DNA of 64,000 bases from Bombella favorum (lineage in GTDB: Bacteria; Pseudomonadota; Alphaproteobacteria; Acetobacterales; Acetobacteraceae). Shown piece after piece: positions 9,117 to 16,743 of this stretch (its first letter is position 1; the number at the start of each line of letters is the position of its first letter). The position numbers and the translations under genes are program-made. The notes beneath the pieces were generated by a model. The model was not told the origin of the DNA and did no database searches. It saw only the letters and a list, made by a program, of their open reading frames with translations. The stretch lies in NCBI RefSeq assembly GCF_014048475.1, contig NZ_NWUS01000002.1, positions 62,001-126,000 of the forward strand. Direction: 5' to 3'.

Positions 9117-10193
9117 CCTACGCAACAGGTGCGTCTCTTGCCGTAAGGTATCAATGGGTAGGAACTGCCCGTCCCGCTCAAAATACCAGAATGTCCAACC
9201 ATTGCAGGATGCCGCATTAGTCAACAGAGCCCCCAGTTTATGGATAGACCCCCGATGCTGGCCAGAAACCAACGTGCCATCTGGCGAGACACGGGCTTTC
9301 AACCGCCGTTGGCGATCGTACACAACCGTACCGGCAGGCAGACTACCATTCTCCACGAATGACCCGAAAGGAATACGGGGCATCTCTCGCTTGGCTGGGG
9401 TGATCTCCAACTGATCCGGCGGAAGAACCTCCACCCGCTCCAGACGCGCTTCTGCCGCCTTGATGTAATCCGGGTGACGCTCAATAGCGAGATAACGACG
9501 CCCCAGCTTTTTGGCCACGGCAGGCGTCGTTCCCGTTCCACAGAACGGGTCCAGCACCACATCGTCCTCTACGGTCGAGGCCAGAAGAGTACGATGCAGA
9601 AGGCTTTCCGGCTTCTGCGTTGGGTGTAGCTTCAGCCCATGCTCGTTCTTCAGCCGCTCATTCCCCGTGCAGAGAGGCAGGTACCAATCTGAACGCATCT
9701 GAAGGTCCTCATTTAGAGCCTTCATCGCCTGGTAATTAAAACGATACTTACTCTCCGGGCCACGAGCCGCCCAGATCAGCGTTTCATGAGCATTGGTAAA
9801 GCGACGTCCCCGGAAATTAGGCATCGGGTTCGACTTACGCCAGATAATATCATTCAGGATCCAGAAGCCCAAATCCTGCATGATCGCCCCAAGGCGAAAA
9901 ATATTATGATAAGAGCCAATGACCCAAATGGTGCCATCCTTGTGCAACAGGCGTCGTGCCTCACCCAGCCATGCACGGGTAAATTCATCATAGGCCTCAT
10001 AGCCCGTGAACTTATCCCAGTCGTCATCCACGCCATCCACCACGCTCTCATCCGGGCGGCGCAATTCTCCCCGCAACTGGAGATTATAGGGGGGATCGGC
10101 AAAAACACAGTTCACACTGGCATCCGGGAGGGTCTTCATCACCTCCACACATTCCCCACGTAGAATCCTGTTCAGGGGCATATCCGCTTTCAT
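9108..10193 (-). CDS. ccrM: CcrM-type adenine-N6 DNA methyltransferase (GANTC)
   Basis: A 361-residue type II (beta class) methyltransferase. The catalytic motif DPPY is at residues 33-36, HPTQKPE at 190-196, and the S-adenosylmethionine motif DPFCGTGTT at 215-223. The C-terminal 90 residues form the extra domain typical of CcrM, ending with the CNGWTFWYFERDG block. CcrM methylates the A of GANTC and controls cell-cycle transcription in alphaproteobacteria. The ATG overlaps the rnhB stop by 4 bp (10190-10193), the usual alphaproteobacterial rnhB-ccrM arrangement. Four GANTC sites lie upstream of rnhB, which suggests feedback. Target specificity is inferred from the family. Confidence 0.93.
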   Translation of the reverse strand: MKADMPLNRILRGECVEVMKTLPDASVNCVFADPPYNLQLRGELRRPDESVVDGVDDDWDKFTGYEAYDEFTRAWLGEARRLLHKDGTIWVIGSYHNIFRLGAIMQDLGFWILNDIIWRKSNPMPNFRGRRFTNAHETLIWAARGPESKYRFNYQAMKALNEDLQMRSDWYLPLCTGNERLKNEHGLKLHPTQKPESLLHRTLLASTVEDDVVLDPFCGTGTTPAVAKKLGRRYLAIERHPDYIKAAEARLERVEVLPPDQLEITPAKREMPRIPFGSFVENGSLPAGTVVYDRQRRLKARVSPDGTLVSGQHRGSIHKLGALLTNAASCNGWTFWYFERDGQFLPIDTLRQETHLLRRSA

Positions 10194-10825
10194 GCTGCGT
10201 GAACCTTTGCTGCGATCATCTGCTTCACAGGGGCAAAGCTGCGCCTGTGGTGGAGGGTTACACCCTCTTCTTTTAATCCTGTCAGATGATGTGCCGTGCC
10301 GTACCCAGCGTTTCGCTCCCAGCCATAATCACCATGCCGTGTGGCGAGGCGGGTCATGAGCCTGTCCCGTACAACCTTAGCCAGAATGGAGGCCGCAGCA
10401 ATGGAGAAGCTCTTACCATCCCCTTTGATAACCGTCTCCACCATGCAAGGCAGCTTAGGAGCACGATTGCCATCAATCAGGGCAGCAACAGGCCATTCCC
10501 CCAGCTCTTCAGCCAGACGATACATGGCACGCTGCATGGCCAAATGGCAGGCCTGGCCGATATTCAGCCGGTCGATCTCCGGGACAGAAGCCGCACCAAG
10601 AGCAGCACAAACCGTATCGTCCTCTAGCAGGGCCGCATAAGCCTTCTCACGCCGACGGGCTGTCAGCTTCTTGGAATCATCCAACAAACCGGACAACAAG
10701 GGCGATGGCGGCGTGCGGAACACAACAGCTGCCGCCACGACAGGCCCAGCCAAAGGGCCACGACCGACTTCATCCACACCGGCCACGAGCCCGTTATACT
10801 GTTCTTCCAGGCTATAATCCGGCAT
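10190..10825 (-). CDS. rnhB: Ribonuclease HII
   Basis: A 211-residue RNase HII, which removes ribonucleotides and RNA from RNA-DNA hybrids. The active-site motif GVDEVGRGPLAGPVVAAAV starts near residue 16, giving the catalytic Asp-Glu pair. A further acidic residue sits in ALIDGN, and the substrate-sensing KGDGKSFSIAAASILAKV follows. Length fits the family. The start has a good Shine-Dalgarno (GAAGAAGGA) 4-5 nt upstream. It is the first gene of the rnhB-ccrM operon, with a 4-bp overlap into ccrM. Confidence 0.95.
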   Translation of the reverse strand: MPDYSLEEQYNGLVAGVDEVGRGPLAGPVVAAAVVFRTPPSPLLSGLLDDSKKLTARRREKAYAALLEDDTVCAALGAASVPEIDRLNIGQACHLAMQRAMYRLAEELGEWPVAALIDGNRAPKLPCMVETVIKGDGKSFSIAAASILAKVVRDRLMTRLATRHGDYGWERNAGYGTAHHLTGLKEEGVTLHHRRSFAPVKQMIAAKVHAA

Positions 10826-10874
10826 GGGGTCCTTCTTCCGCTCGCCTCATACGGCACATCATCTGTAATGCGCC

Positions 10875-10929
10875 GATTCTGAATCACTACGAGTCGAAAG
10901 AAAAGACCTTTTTTGAAATAAAATGAGTC
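10875..10929 (-). promoter_or_regulatory. GANTC cluster upstream of rnhB-ccrM
   Basis: Four CcrM target sites lie within 55 bp: GATTC 10875-10879, GAATC 10881-10885, GAGTC 10891-10895 and GAGTC 10925-10929. The last overlaps a TTGACT hexamer on the minus strand (10930-10925), a possible -35 element. No convincing -10 was found. In Caulobacter the ccrM promoter region carries GANTC sites whose methylation represses the gene; the same logic is inferred here. Confidence 0.6.
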
Positions 10930-10990
10930 AAGAGTAGAATTTGGAATAATACTGCCTAAAAAATAGGCATATACCCATCAAATCGCTCTA

Positions 10991-11701
10991 TTAGAGCTGT
11001 TCCTGCCCATCCTGAGAGGGAGCAGTATCGTCCGTTCCAGCATCATGATGCACATCCTGACCCGGCTGCGCTTTATGCGGCGCAGAGGCCGCAGGCTGCT
11101 CTACCTGTTTCTGCTTCAAAAACAGGTCGAACCCTGGAGGAGGATTAGAAAACAAGACGGCCGCCTGCAGAAGGTTCAGAAAGATATAGGCAGCAAACAG
11201 CCCACCTCCTCGGTGAAGCACCTTTCTACGGCACCAAAAATACCCCGGTAGAAACAGCCACCACCAGAAAGATGGCGGCCTCACCCCGGCACGAGCTAGC
11301 GTCTGCCGATCTTTTACGAGGGTCAGAAACAAAATGGCAGAAACGCAGAGGCTCGTTATGGGTCGCCCCGGTGTCACGGCCCAGTGTGTCTGCTGACCGA
11401 CCACGAGTAGTAGAAGATCAATCAACCCGGGCACCAGCATCAGCCAAGCCCAGACGGAGGAGACATGCCCCTCCTTTTTAGCTTCATCAGATGGGAGCGG
11501 CTTCTCGGTAGAAATGAGTATCCGAACACCAGCGGAAGGCGACACTAATCCAGCCTTACTGGCGGGTCGCCACTCATTTCCGAACCCCGGATGCCAGACG
11601 AGGGTCTGCGGACGGATATGACGATGAACGATCAGCCGTACCATCTCGCTGTGCGATACCGGCCCGACCTGCTGACCATCACGTTCGTAATACCACTGCA
11701 T
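10991..11701 (-). CDS. GYF_2 (DUF4339) domain membrane protein
   Basis: A 236-residue protein. The N-terminal 50 residues match the GYF_2 domain (QWYYERDGQQVGPVSHSEM, then LVWHPGFGNEWRPA). The middle contains three to four hydrophobic segments at about 82-105, 110-128, 142-155 and 168-187. The C-terminal 40 residues are Gln/Pro/Asp rich and probably disordered. The start has a good GGAGAGGG Shine-Dalgarno. It lies 30 bp after the CsbD-like gene on the same strand. GYF_2 domains usually bind proline-rich peptides at the cytoplasmic face; the partner here is unknown. Confidence 0.75.
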   Translation of the reverse strand: MQWYYERDGQQVGPVSHSEMVRLIVHRHIRPQTLVWHPGFGNEWRPASKAGLVSPSAGVRILISTEKPLPSDEAKKEGHVSSVWAWLMLVPGLIDLLLLVVGQQTHWAVTPGRPITSLCVSAILFLTLVKDRQTLARAGVRPPSFWWWLFLPGYFWCRRKVLHRGGGLFAAYIFLNLLQAAVLFSNPPPGFDLFLKQKQVEQPAASAPHKAQPGQDVHHDAGTDDTAPSQDGQEQL

Positions 11702-11731
11702 GAACCCTCTCCAGCTCCCTCTTTCCTTGGT

Positions 11732-12019
11732 TTAGCCACGCTTTCTGAAAATAAGGCGACCAATCACCAGCCCAACGAGGGAAACAATCCCCAGAGCAAC
11801 AAAAGGACGCTCCTGGATGAAAGCTGTCACTGCTTCCAGGCGGCTCTCATTGGCATCATAAAGGTCTGCAAATTCATGCTTGGCACGGCCGCCCAGCTGA
11901 TCAATCTTACCGCCTGCCTGCATAGCAGCATCACCAGAGATTGCACCAACTGCATCCTTAACCCGGCCCTTGGCTTCCTGCACGAACCCTTCGGCCTTCA
12001 CAGAAGTTGTATCAACCAT
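11732..12019 (-). CDS. CsbD-like stress protein with C-terminal membrane anchor
   Basis: About 95 residues. The N-terminal half is CsbD-like (VKAEGFVQEAKGRVKDAVG, then GKIDQLGGRAKHEF), a family of small stress-induced proteins. The C-terminus has one helix (PFVALGIVSLVGLVIGRLIF) ending in RKRG, as in ElaB/YqjD-type ribosome- or membrane-anchored proteins. The frame can open earlier at a TTG (12034). The ATG at 12019 is preferred because GGGAG lies about 8 nt before it. Its function is probably in the general stress response, inferred from the family. Confidence 0.78.
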   Translation of the reverse strand: MVDTTSVKAEGFVQEAKGRVKDAVGAISGDAAMQAGGKIDQLGGRAKHEFADLYDANESRLEAVTAFIQERPFVALGIVSLVGLVIGRLIFRKRG

Positions 12020-12178
12020 ATCCATCGCTCCCAATCAGCGCCGTGCATTTTGCATGCATCATTTCACGTGCGGTGTCCTGCGCACCATGCGGCAAAGCAC
12101 CACCCCGCAGATATGTAACCCTTAGGGGTTTTCTTCAAGAGGGAGAGGCAAGCACTCCGAAAGGAGAAAGGTATTTTT

Positions 12179-12223
12179 ATGATTACCGAATGTTTTGGTG
12201 CAATTCCAACCAACCATCTTTAA
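12179..12223 (+). CDS. Candidate leader peptide upstream of the mdtABC-like operon
   Basis: A 14-codon frame (ATG 12179, TAA 12221-12223) preceded by an excellent Shine-Dalgarno (AAAGGAGAAAGG) with about 7 nt spacing from the AAGG. It reads MITECFGAIPTNHL. A ribosome-binding site this strong without a long frame suggests a leader peptide or attenuator for the efflux genes. Chance occurrence remains possible. Confidence 0.35.
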   Translation: MITECFGAIPTNHL

Positions 12224-12241
12224 TATGCGCCAGACCTTCTG

Positions 12242-12259
12242 ACATTATGTCGATAATGT
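12242..12259. promoter_or_regulatory. Inverted repeat, candidate operator of the mdtABC-like operon
   Basis: ACATTAT (12242-12248) and ATAATGT (12253-12259) form a perfect 7-bp inverted repeat with a 4-bp spacer, 43 bp before the adaptor gene start. It is AT-rich in GC-rich surroundings. This is typical of a TetR or MarR family operator, though no such regulator gene is adjacent. Confidence 0.4.
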
Positions 12260-12302
12260 GTATGCCCCTCGCTACTTCTACCATCAGGAGCGCCCTTCTG
12301 CC

Positions 12303-13499
12303 ATGAGCACCGCCCCAGCTTCAGAAATAAGACAGGCCAGAAAGGGGAAAAAATGGTGGATTATCGGGGCAGTCCTGCTCGCTATCCTTCTTTTCCTGTT
12401 CCTGCGCCCCAACATCGGTGACAATCGCTCCGCTCATGCCCGTGGCGATACTGTGCAGGCCGTTGCCGTGGATACAGCCCATCGGGCCGATGTTCCCGTT
12501 ATTCTCCAGCTGCTTGGTACGGTCGTACCCATTACCAACGTCACCATCACACCTCGTGTCAGCGGGCATATACTGGCCGTCTATTATGAAGAGGGGCAGC
12601 ATGTTCATCGTGGTGAGGAGCTGGAACTGATCGACCCCCGCCCCTACGAAGCCACTTTGCACCAATATATGGGCACTCTTGCTGCCGACCGCGCCCAGCT
12701 GGCTAAAGCGCGTGTGGACAATGCCCGTTACCAGAAGCTGATAAAACAGAACTCCACCTCCGCCATGTTGGCAAAGGATCAGGAATTCACCGTCAAACAG
12801 CTAGAAGGGCAAGTTGCCTTTGATGAAGCCAATGTCCGCAACGCTACGCTCAATGTCCTTTATTGCCATATCGTCGCCCCCGTGGATGGCCGGGTGGGTA
12901 TCCGTGCGCTGGATGCTGGAAACTATGTCACTGTCGGGCAGTCTGGCGGGCTAACGACCCTAACGCAGATGCAACCCATTTCCGTTATTTTCACCTTGCC
13001 GCAAAACAACCTGCCAGATGTGCAGGAGCAGCTTGCCAACCACCCCAGCCTAACCGTGGAAGCATGGAGCAGCGACAATACCACTCGTCTCGCCGTTGGT
13101 ACGGTCAAAGCGCTAGATAGCCAGATTGATACTGCAACCGGCACAGTCCGCCTGCGTGGCATCTTCCCCAATGAGGGCGAACGCCTCTTCCCTAATGAGT
13201 TCGTCAATACTCATCTTCTCGTCCAAACGCTGAAGGGTGCTCTCGTTGTGCCCGGTAATGCCATCCAGACAGGCCCTGATGGTGCCTTTGTGTATGCCGT
13301 GCAGCAGGACATGACCGTTGCCATCCACCCCGTAAAGACCGGCTATAGTGATGACCATCTAACTGTCATCCTATCTGGCCTAAAGGAAGGGGACCGGGTC
13401 GTGACGGATGGCATCAATCATCTGCGGCCTGGTAGCAAAGTCGTCATTGCCGCTGGCCCCGGCACCCCCGAGCCCCCGGCCAACACGCCGTCACATTAA
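12303..13499 (+). CDS. mdtA: RND efflux periplasmic adaptor (MdtA-like)
   Basis: A 398-residue membrane fusion protein that links an inner-membrane RND pump to the outer-membrane channel. It has an N-terminal membrane anchor (KKWWIIGAVLLAILLFLFL, about 15-35). The lipoyl-like domain reads GTVVPITNVTITPRVSG then YEEGQHVHRGEELELIDPR. An alpha-hairpin follows at about 110-180, then the second lipoyl half (VAPVDGRVGIRALDAGNYV) and beta-barrel and membrane-proximal parts. The longest frame opens at GTG 12258; ATG 12303 is preferred because of the AGGAG at about 12288 and the family N-terminus. It is followed 56 bp later by the first of two RND pumps, the MdtABC arrangement. Confidence 0.88.
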   Translation: MSTAPASEIRQARKGKKWWIIGAVLLAILLFLFLRPNIGDNRSAHARGDTVQAVAVDTAHRADVPVILQLLGTVVPITNVTITPRVSGHILAVYYEEGQHVHRGEELELIDPRPYEATLHQYMGTLAADRAQLAKARVDNARYQKLIKQNSTSAMLAKDQEFTVKQLEGQVAFDEANVRNATLNVLYCHIVAPVDGRVGIRALDAGNYVTVGQSGGLTTLTQMQPISVIFTLPQNNLPDVQEQLANHPSLTVEAWSSDNTTRLAVGTVKALDSQIDTATGTVRLRGIFPNEGERLFPNEFVNTHLLVQTLKGALVVPGNAIQTGPDGAFVYAVQQDMTVAIHPVKTGYSDDHLTVILSGLKEGDRVVTDGINHLRPGSKVVIAAGPGTPEPPANTPSH

Positions 13500-13554
13500 T
13501 GACTGCACGGATGCCCACGCCCTTTTCCTGCCCGTCGACTGGAAGTACGAGCCT

Positions 13555-16500
13555 GTGAATCCTTCACGTCTCTTCATCGAACGCCCCGTTGCCACCAGCC
13601 TACTCATGCTGGCCATTATGCTGGCTGGCCTGCTGGGCTATCACTTCCTGCCCATCTCGGCCCTACCGGAAGTGGAATATCCTACCATCACGGTCTCCAC
13701 CTTCTACCCCGGGGCCAGCCCGGACGTGATGAGCACATCTATTACTGCTCCGCTAGAAACCCAGCTGGGCCAGATGGCCGGGCTGGACCAGATGACATCA
13801 CAATCTTCCGGCGGGGCCTCGGTCATCACGCTACGTTTCGGCCTGAATATGAAGATAGATATTGCCGAACAGGAAGTGCAGGCCGCCATCAATAATGTTG
13901 GCTCGCTGTTACCCAGCGATCTCCCCGCCCCCCCCATCTATGCCAAGGTCAATCCGGCCGATACACCGGTCATGACATTGGGCATCACTTCCCGCATCAT
14001 GCCGCTGCCGGAGGTAGAGGATTACGTCAATACACGGCTAGTCCAGAAGATCAGTCAGATCTCCGGTGTTGGGCTGGTGACACTCTCTGGCGGTAATCGT
14101 AAGGCCTATCGGGTCCAGATCAATGTTCCTAAGCTGACCTCCTACGGCATCGCCTTAGATACGGTCCGGACCATCATCGGTACCGTAAACGTCAACTCCC
14201 CAACCGGGACATTCGATGGGCCACAACACGCCACATCTCTGCGGATTGATGGGCAGATTCAGTCCGTCCAGCAACTTATGGATCAGATTATCGCCTATCA
14301 GAACAATGGGCCGATCCGCCTCCGGGATGTCGGGCGTGTTGTAGAAGGCGCAGAAAACAGCCAGCTTGCTGCATGGGCTAACAAGACGCCCGCCCTTATC
14401 CTCAACATCCAACGTCAGCCCGGGGCGAATGTCATTGCCGTGGCGGATAATGTACGGACCATTCTACCACGCCTGAAGCAGGACCTCCCGCCAGGCATCG
14501 ACATCATCCCTCTGACCGATCGCACCACCACCATCCGCGCTTCCGTTAATGATGTAGGGTTCGAGCTAGTCCTCGCCATGCTCCTTGTGGTGGGTGTTAT
14601 CTTTGTCTTCCTTTGCAATGTGCCAGCCACCATCATTCCCGGCCTCTCCGTTCCGCTCTCGCTGATCGGTACCCTGTCGGCAATGTACATGATGGGTTTC
14701 TCGCTGGATAATCTATCCCTTATGTCCCTCACCATTGCTTCTGGCTTCGTGGTGGATGATGCGATTGTGGTGATTGAGAACATTTCCCGCTTCGTAGAGG
14801 CTGGGGAAGACCGCTATAGCGCAGCCCTGAAGGGTGCAAAGGAAATCGGCTTCACCATCATTTCCCTGACTGTGTCGCTCATTGCTGTTCTCATTCCACT
14901 GCTCTTTATGAGCGATGTAGTGGGCCGCCTCTTTCATGAATTCGCCATGACGCTGGCCATCACCATCACTATATCGGCTCTTGTCTCCATCACGCTCGTG
15001 CCCATGATGTGCGCCCGTATGCTGAGCGAGCATAGGCTGGATGAAGAAGGCCAAACCCACCGGAAAGGCTGTCTAGCCCTCTTCGCCCGGCGAACTAATC
15101 AGATGATGGAATGGGCCATCGGTCATTATGACCGTGCGCTAAATGTTGTCTTCCGGCATCAACCCCTGACACTGCTAACAACAGTGGGCAGCCTCATCAT
15201 CACATGTCTCTTGGCATGGTCCATACCGAAAGGCTTTTTCCCGCCACAGGATACGGGCGTCATTCAGGCCATTTCTGTCATGCCAGCCAATATCTCCTTT
15301 GAGGGGATGCAGAAAAAACAAGCCGAACTGGGGGCCCTCCTCCTTCAGGACCCGGATATTGTCAGCCTGTCCTCCTTCATCGGCATTGATGGCCAGAATA
15401 TGACGCTTAATTCCGGCCGTTTTCTCATCAATCTCAAACCGAAAGAAGAGCGGGGGGACTCTCTGACTGGGATACAGGCCCGACTAGAAAAAGCCGCTAC
15501 CTCTCTGCCGGGTGTTCATCTTTACACCCAGCCCGTGCAGGACCTTTCGCTGGAATCCTCCGTTTCGGCCATGCAGTATCAGTTCCTGCTAGAAACGCCC
15601 GATTATAGTGATTTCTCGCTCTGGGTACCCCGCTTCCTTGATGCGCTGAAGCATGAGCCATCACTAGGTGGTGTCACTTCGGACCTTCAGGCGGACGGGC
15701 TGACAGCCATGCTCACGCTGGACCGAACCAACGGTGCCCGCTATTCCATCACACCGCAGACGGTCGATAACCTTCTTTATGACAGTTTCGGCCAGCGTCA
15801 GATTTCCACTATCTACACGCAGTCCAACCAATACCGTGTGATTCTGGAAACTGATCCACGCTTCCAAAAACATGAGAGTAGTCTCTCCCAGCTCTACCTA
15901 CCTGGTATCTCTTCCGAGGCAGGCGGCAGCACGACCGGCCCCAGCCGTCAACCTACATCGGGCCTTGTGCCTCTGCTTCAGGTCACGACCCTCTCCCGCA
16001 TGGTCTCTCCGCTGCTCATTACCCATTACGGGCAGTTCCCGGCCACGACCATCTCCTTTAATGTCGCACCGCACCATGCTCTGGGCGAAGCCACCACGGC
16101 CATTGAACATATCCGCGAGAAAATCGGCCTGCCTGCTACCTTCCAGACGGCTTTTCAGGGTACAGCGGCGGCCTTTCAGAACTCTCTGACTAATGAGCTG
16201 GGGCTGGTTATTGCCGCTGTTGTGGCTGTTTATATCGTGCTGGGTGTTCTGTATGAGAGTTTCATCCATCCTGTGACGATCCTCTCAACCCTCCCTTCCG
16301 CAGCTATTGGTGCCCTCCTTGGGTTATATATGTTCGATATGCCGCTGGACATCATGGGTATCATCGGCATTGTGCTACTGATCGGCATTGTGAAGAAAAA
16401 CGCCATCATGATGATCGACTTTGCCCTTCAGGCCGAGCGTCAGGATGGCTTGCCCCCTATCCAAGCCATCCGTCAAGCTGCCCTGCTACGGTTCCGCCCT

Positions 16501-16743
16501 ATTCTCATGACAACCCTCGCTGCCCTGTTCGGGGCATTACCTCTCCTGCTGAGCGTAGGAACAGGGGCGGAGCTGCGCCGCCCGCTCGGTGTGGCCATCG
16601 TTTTTGGGCTTATGCTGTCGCAGCTTCTGACTCTGTTCACCACGCCCGTCATTTATCTTTTCATGAATACATGCAGCCAGAAGGTGAAACGTCTTTTCCA
16701 GAACCGTCCTGACAGAAACGGCCTGCCTGCTGATACGCCGTGA
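13555..16743 (+). CDS. mdtB: RND efflux pump, MdtB-like
   Basis: A 1062-residue RND permease of the HAE1 type, which exports drugs or other amphiphiles using the proton gradient. The start is GTG at 13555, giving NPSRLFIERPVATSLLM as the usual N-terminus. The longer frame from 13408 would overlap mdtA by 92 bp and is rejected. The first helix follows at about 12-32. Helix 4 carries the proton-relay pair in GFVVDDAIVVIENI, and the second half has GIVLLIGIVKKNAIMMIDFAL. Twelve membrane helices and two large periplasmic loops fit the family. Its stop overlaps the next start by 4 bp (GTGA), as expected for a heteromeric MdtB-MdtC pump. Confidence 0.93.
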   Translation: MNPSRLFIERPVATSLLMLAIMLAGLLGYHFLPISALPEVEYPTITVSTFYPGASPDVMSTSITAPLETQLGQMAGLDQMTSQSSGGASVITLRFGLNMKIDIAEQEVQAAINNVGSLLPSDLPAPPIYAKVNPADTPVMTLGITSRIMPLPEVEDYVNTRLVQKISQISGVGLVTLSGGNRKAYRVQINVPKLTSYGIALDTVRTIIGTVNVNSPTGTFDGPQHATSLRIDGQIQSVQQLMDQIIAYQNNGPIRLRDVGRVVEGAENSQLAAWANKTPALILNIQRQPGANVIAVADNVRTILPRLKQDLPPGIDIIPLTDRTTTIRASVNDVGFELVLAMLLVVGVIFVFLCNVPATIIPGLSVPLSLIGTLSAMYMMGFSLDNLSLMSLTIASGFVVDDAIVVIENISRFVEAGEDRYSAALKGAKEIGFTIISLTVSLIAVLIPLLFMSDVVGRLFHEFAMTLAITITISALVSITLVPMMCARMLSEHRLDEEGQTHRKGCLALFARRTNQMMEWAIGHYDRALNVVFRHQPLTLLTTVGSLIITCLLAWSIPKGFFPPQDTGVIQAISVMPANISFEGMQKKQAELGALLLQDPDIVSLSSFIGIDGQNMTLNSGRFLINLKPKEERGDSLTGIQARLEKAATSLPGVHLYTQPVQDLSLESSVSAMQYQFLLETPDYSDFSLWVPRFLDALKHEPSLGGVTSDLQADGLTAMLTLDRTNGARYSITPQTVDNLLYDSFGQRQISTIYTQSNQYRVILETDPRFQKHESSLSQLYLPGISSEAGGSTTGPSRQPTSGLVPLLQVTTLSRMVSPLLITHYGQFPATTISFNVAPHHALGEATTAIEHIREKIGLPATFQTAFQGTAAAFQNSLTNELGLVIAAVVAVYIVLGVLYESFIHPVTILSTLPSAAIGALLGLYMFDMPLDIMGIIGIVLLIGIVKKNAIMMIDFALQAERQDGLPPIQAIRQAALLRFRPILMTTLAALFGALPLLLSVGTGAELRRPLGVAIVFGLMLSQLLTLFTTPVIYLFMNTCSQKVKRLFQNRPDRNGLPADTP

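Noticed and set aside
13408-13554. Upstream extension of the mdtB-like gene
   Set aside because: It would overlap mdtA by 92 bp and adds residues absent from RND pumps; GTG 13555 gives the family N-terminus.
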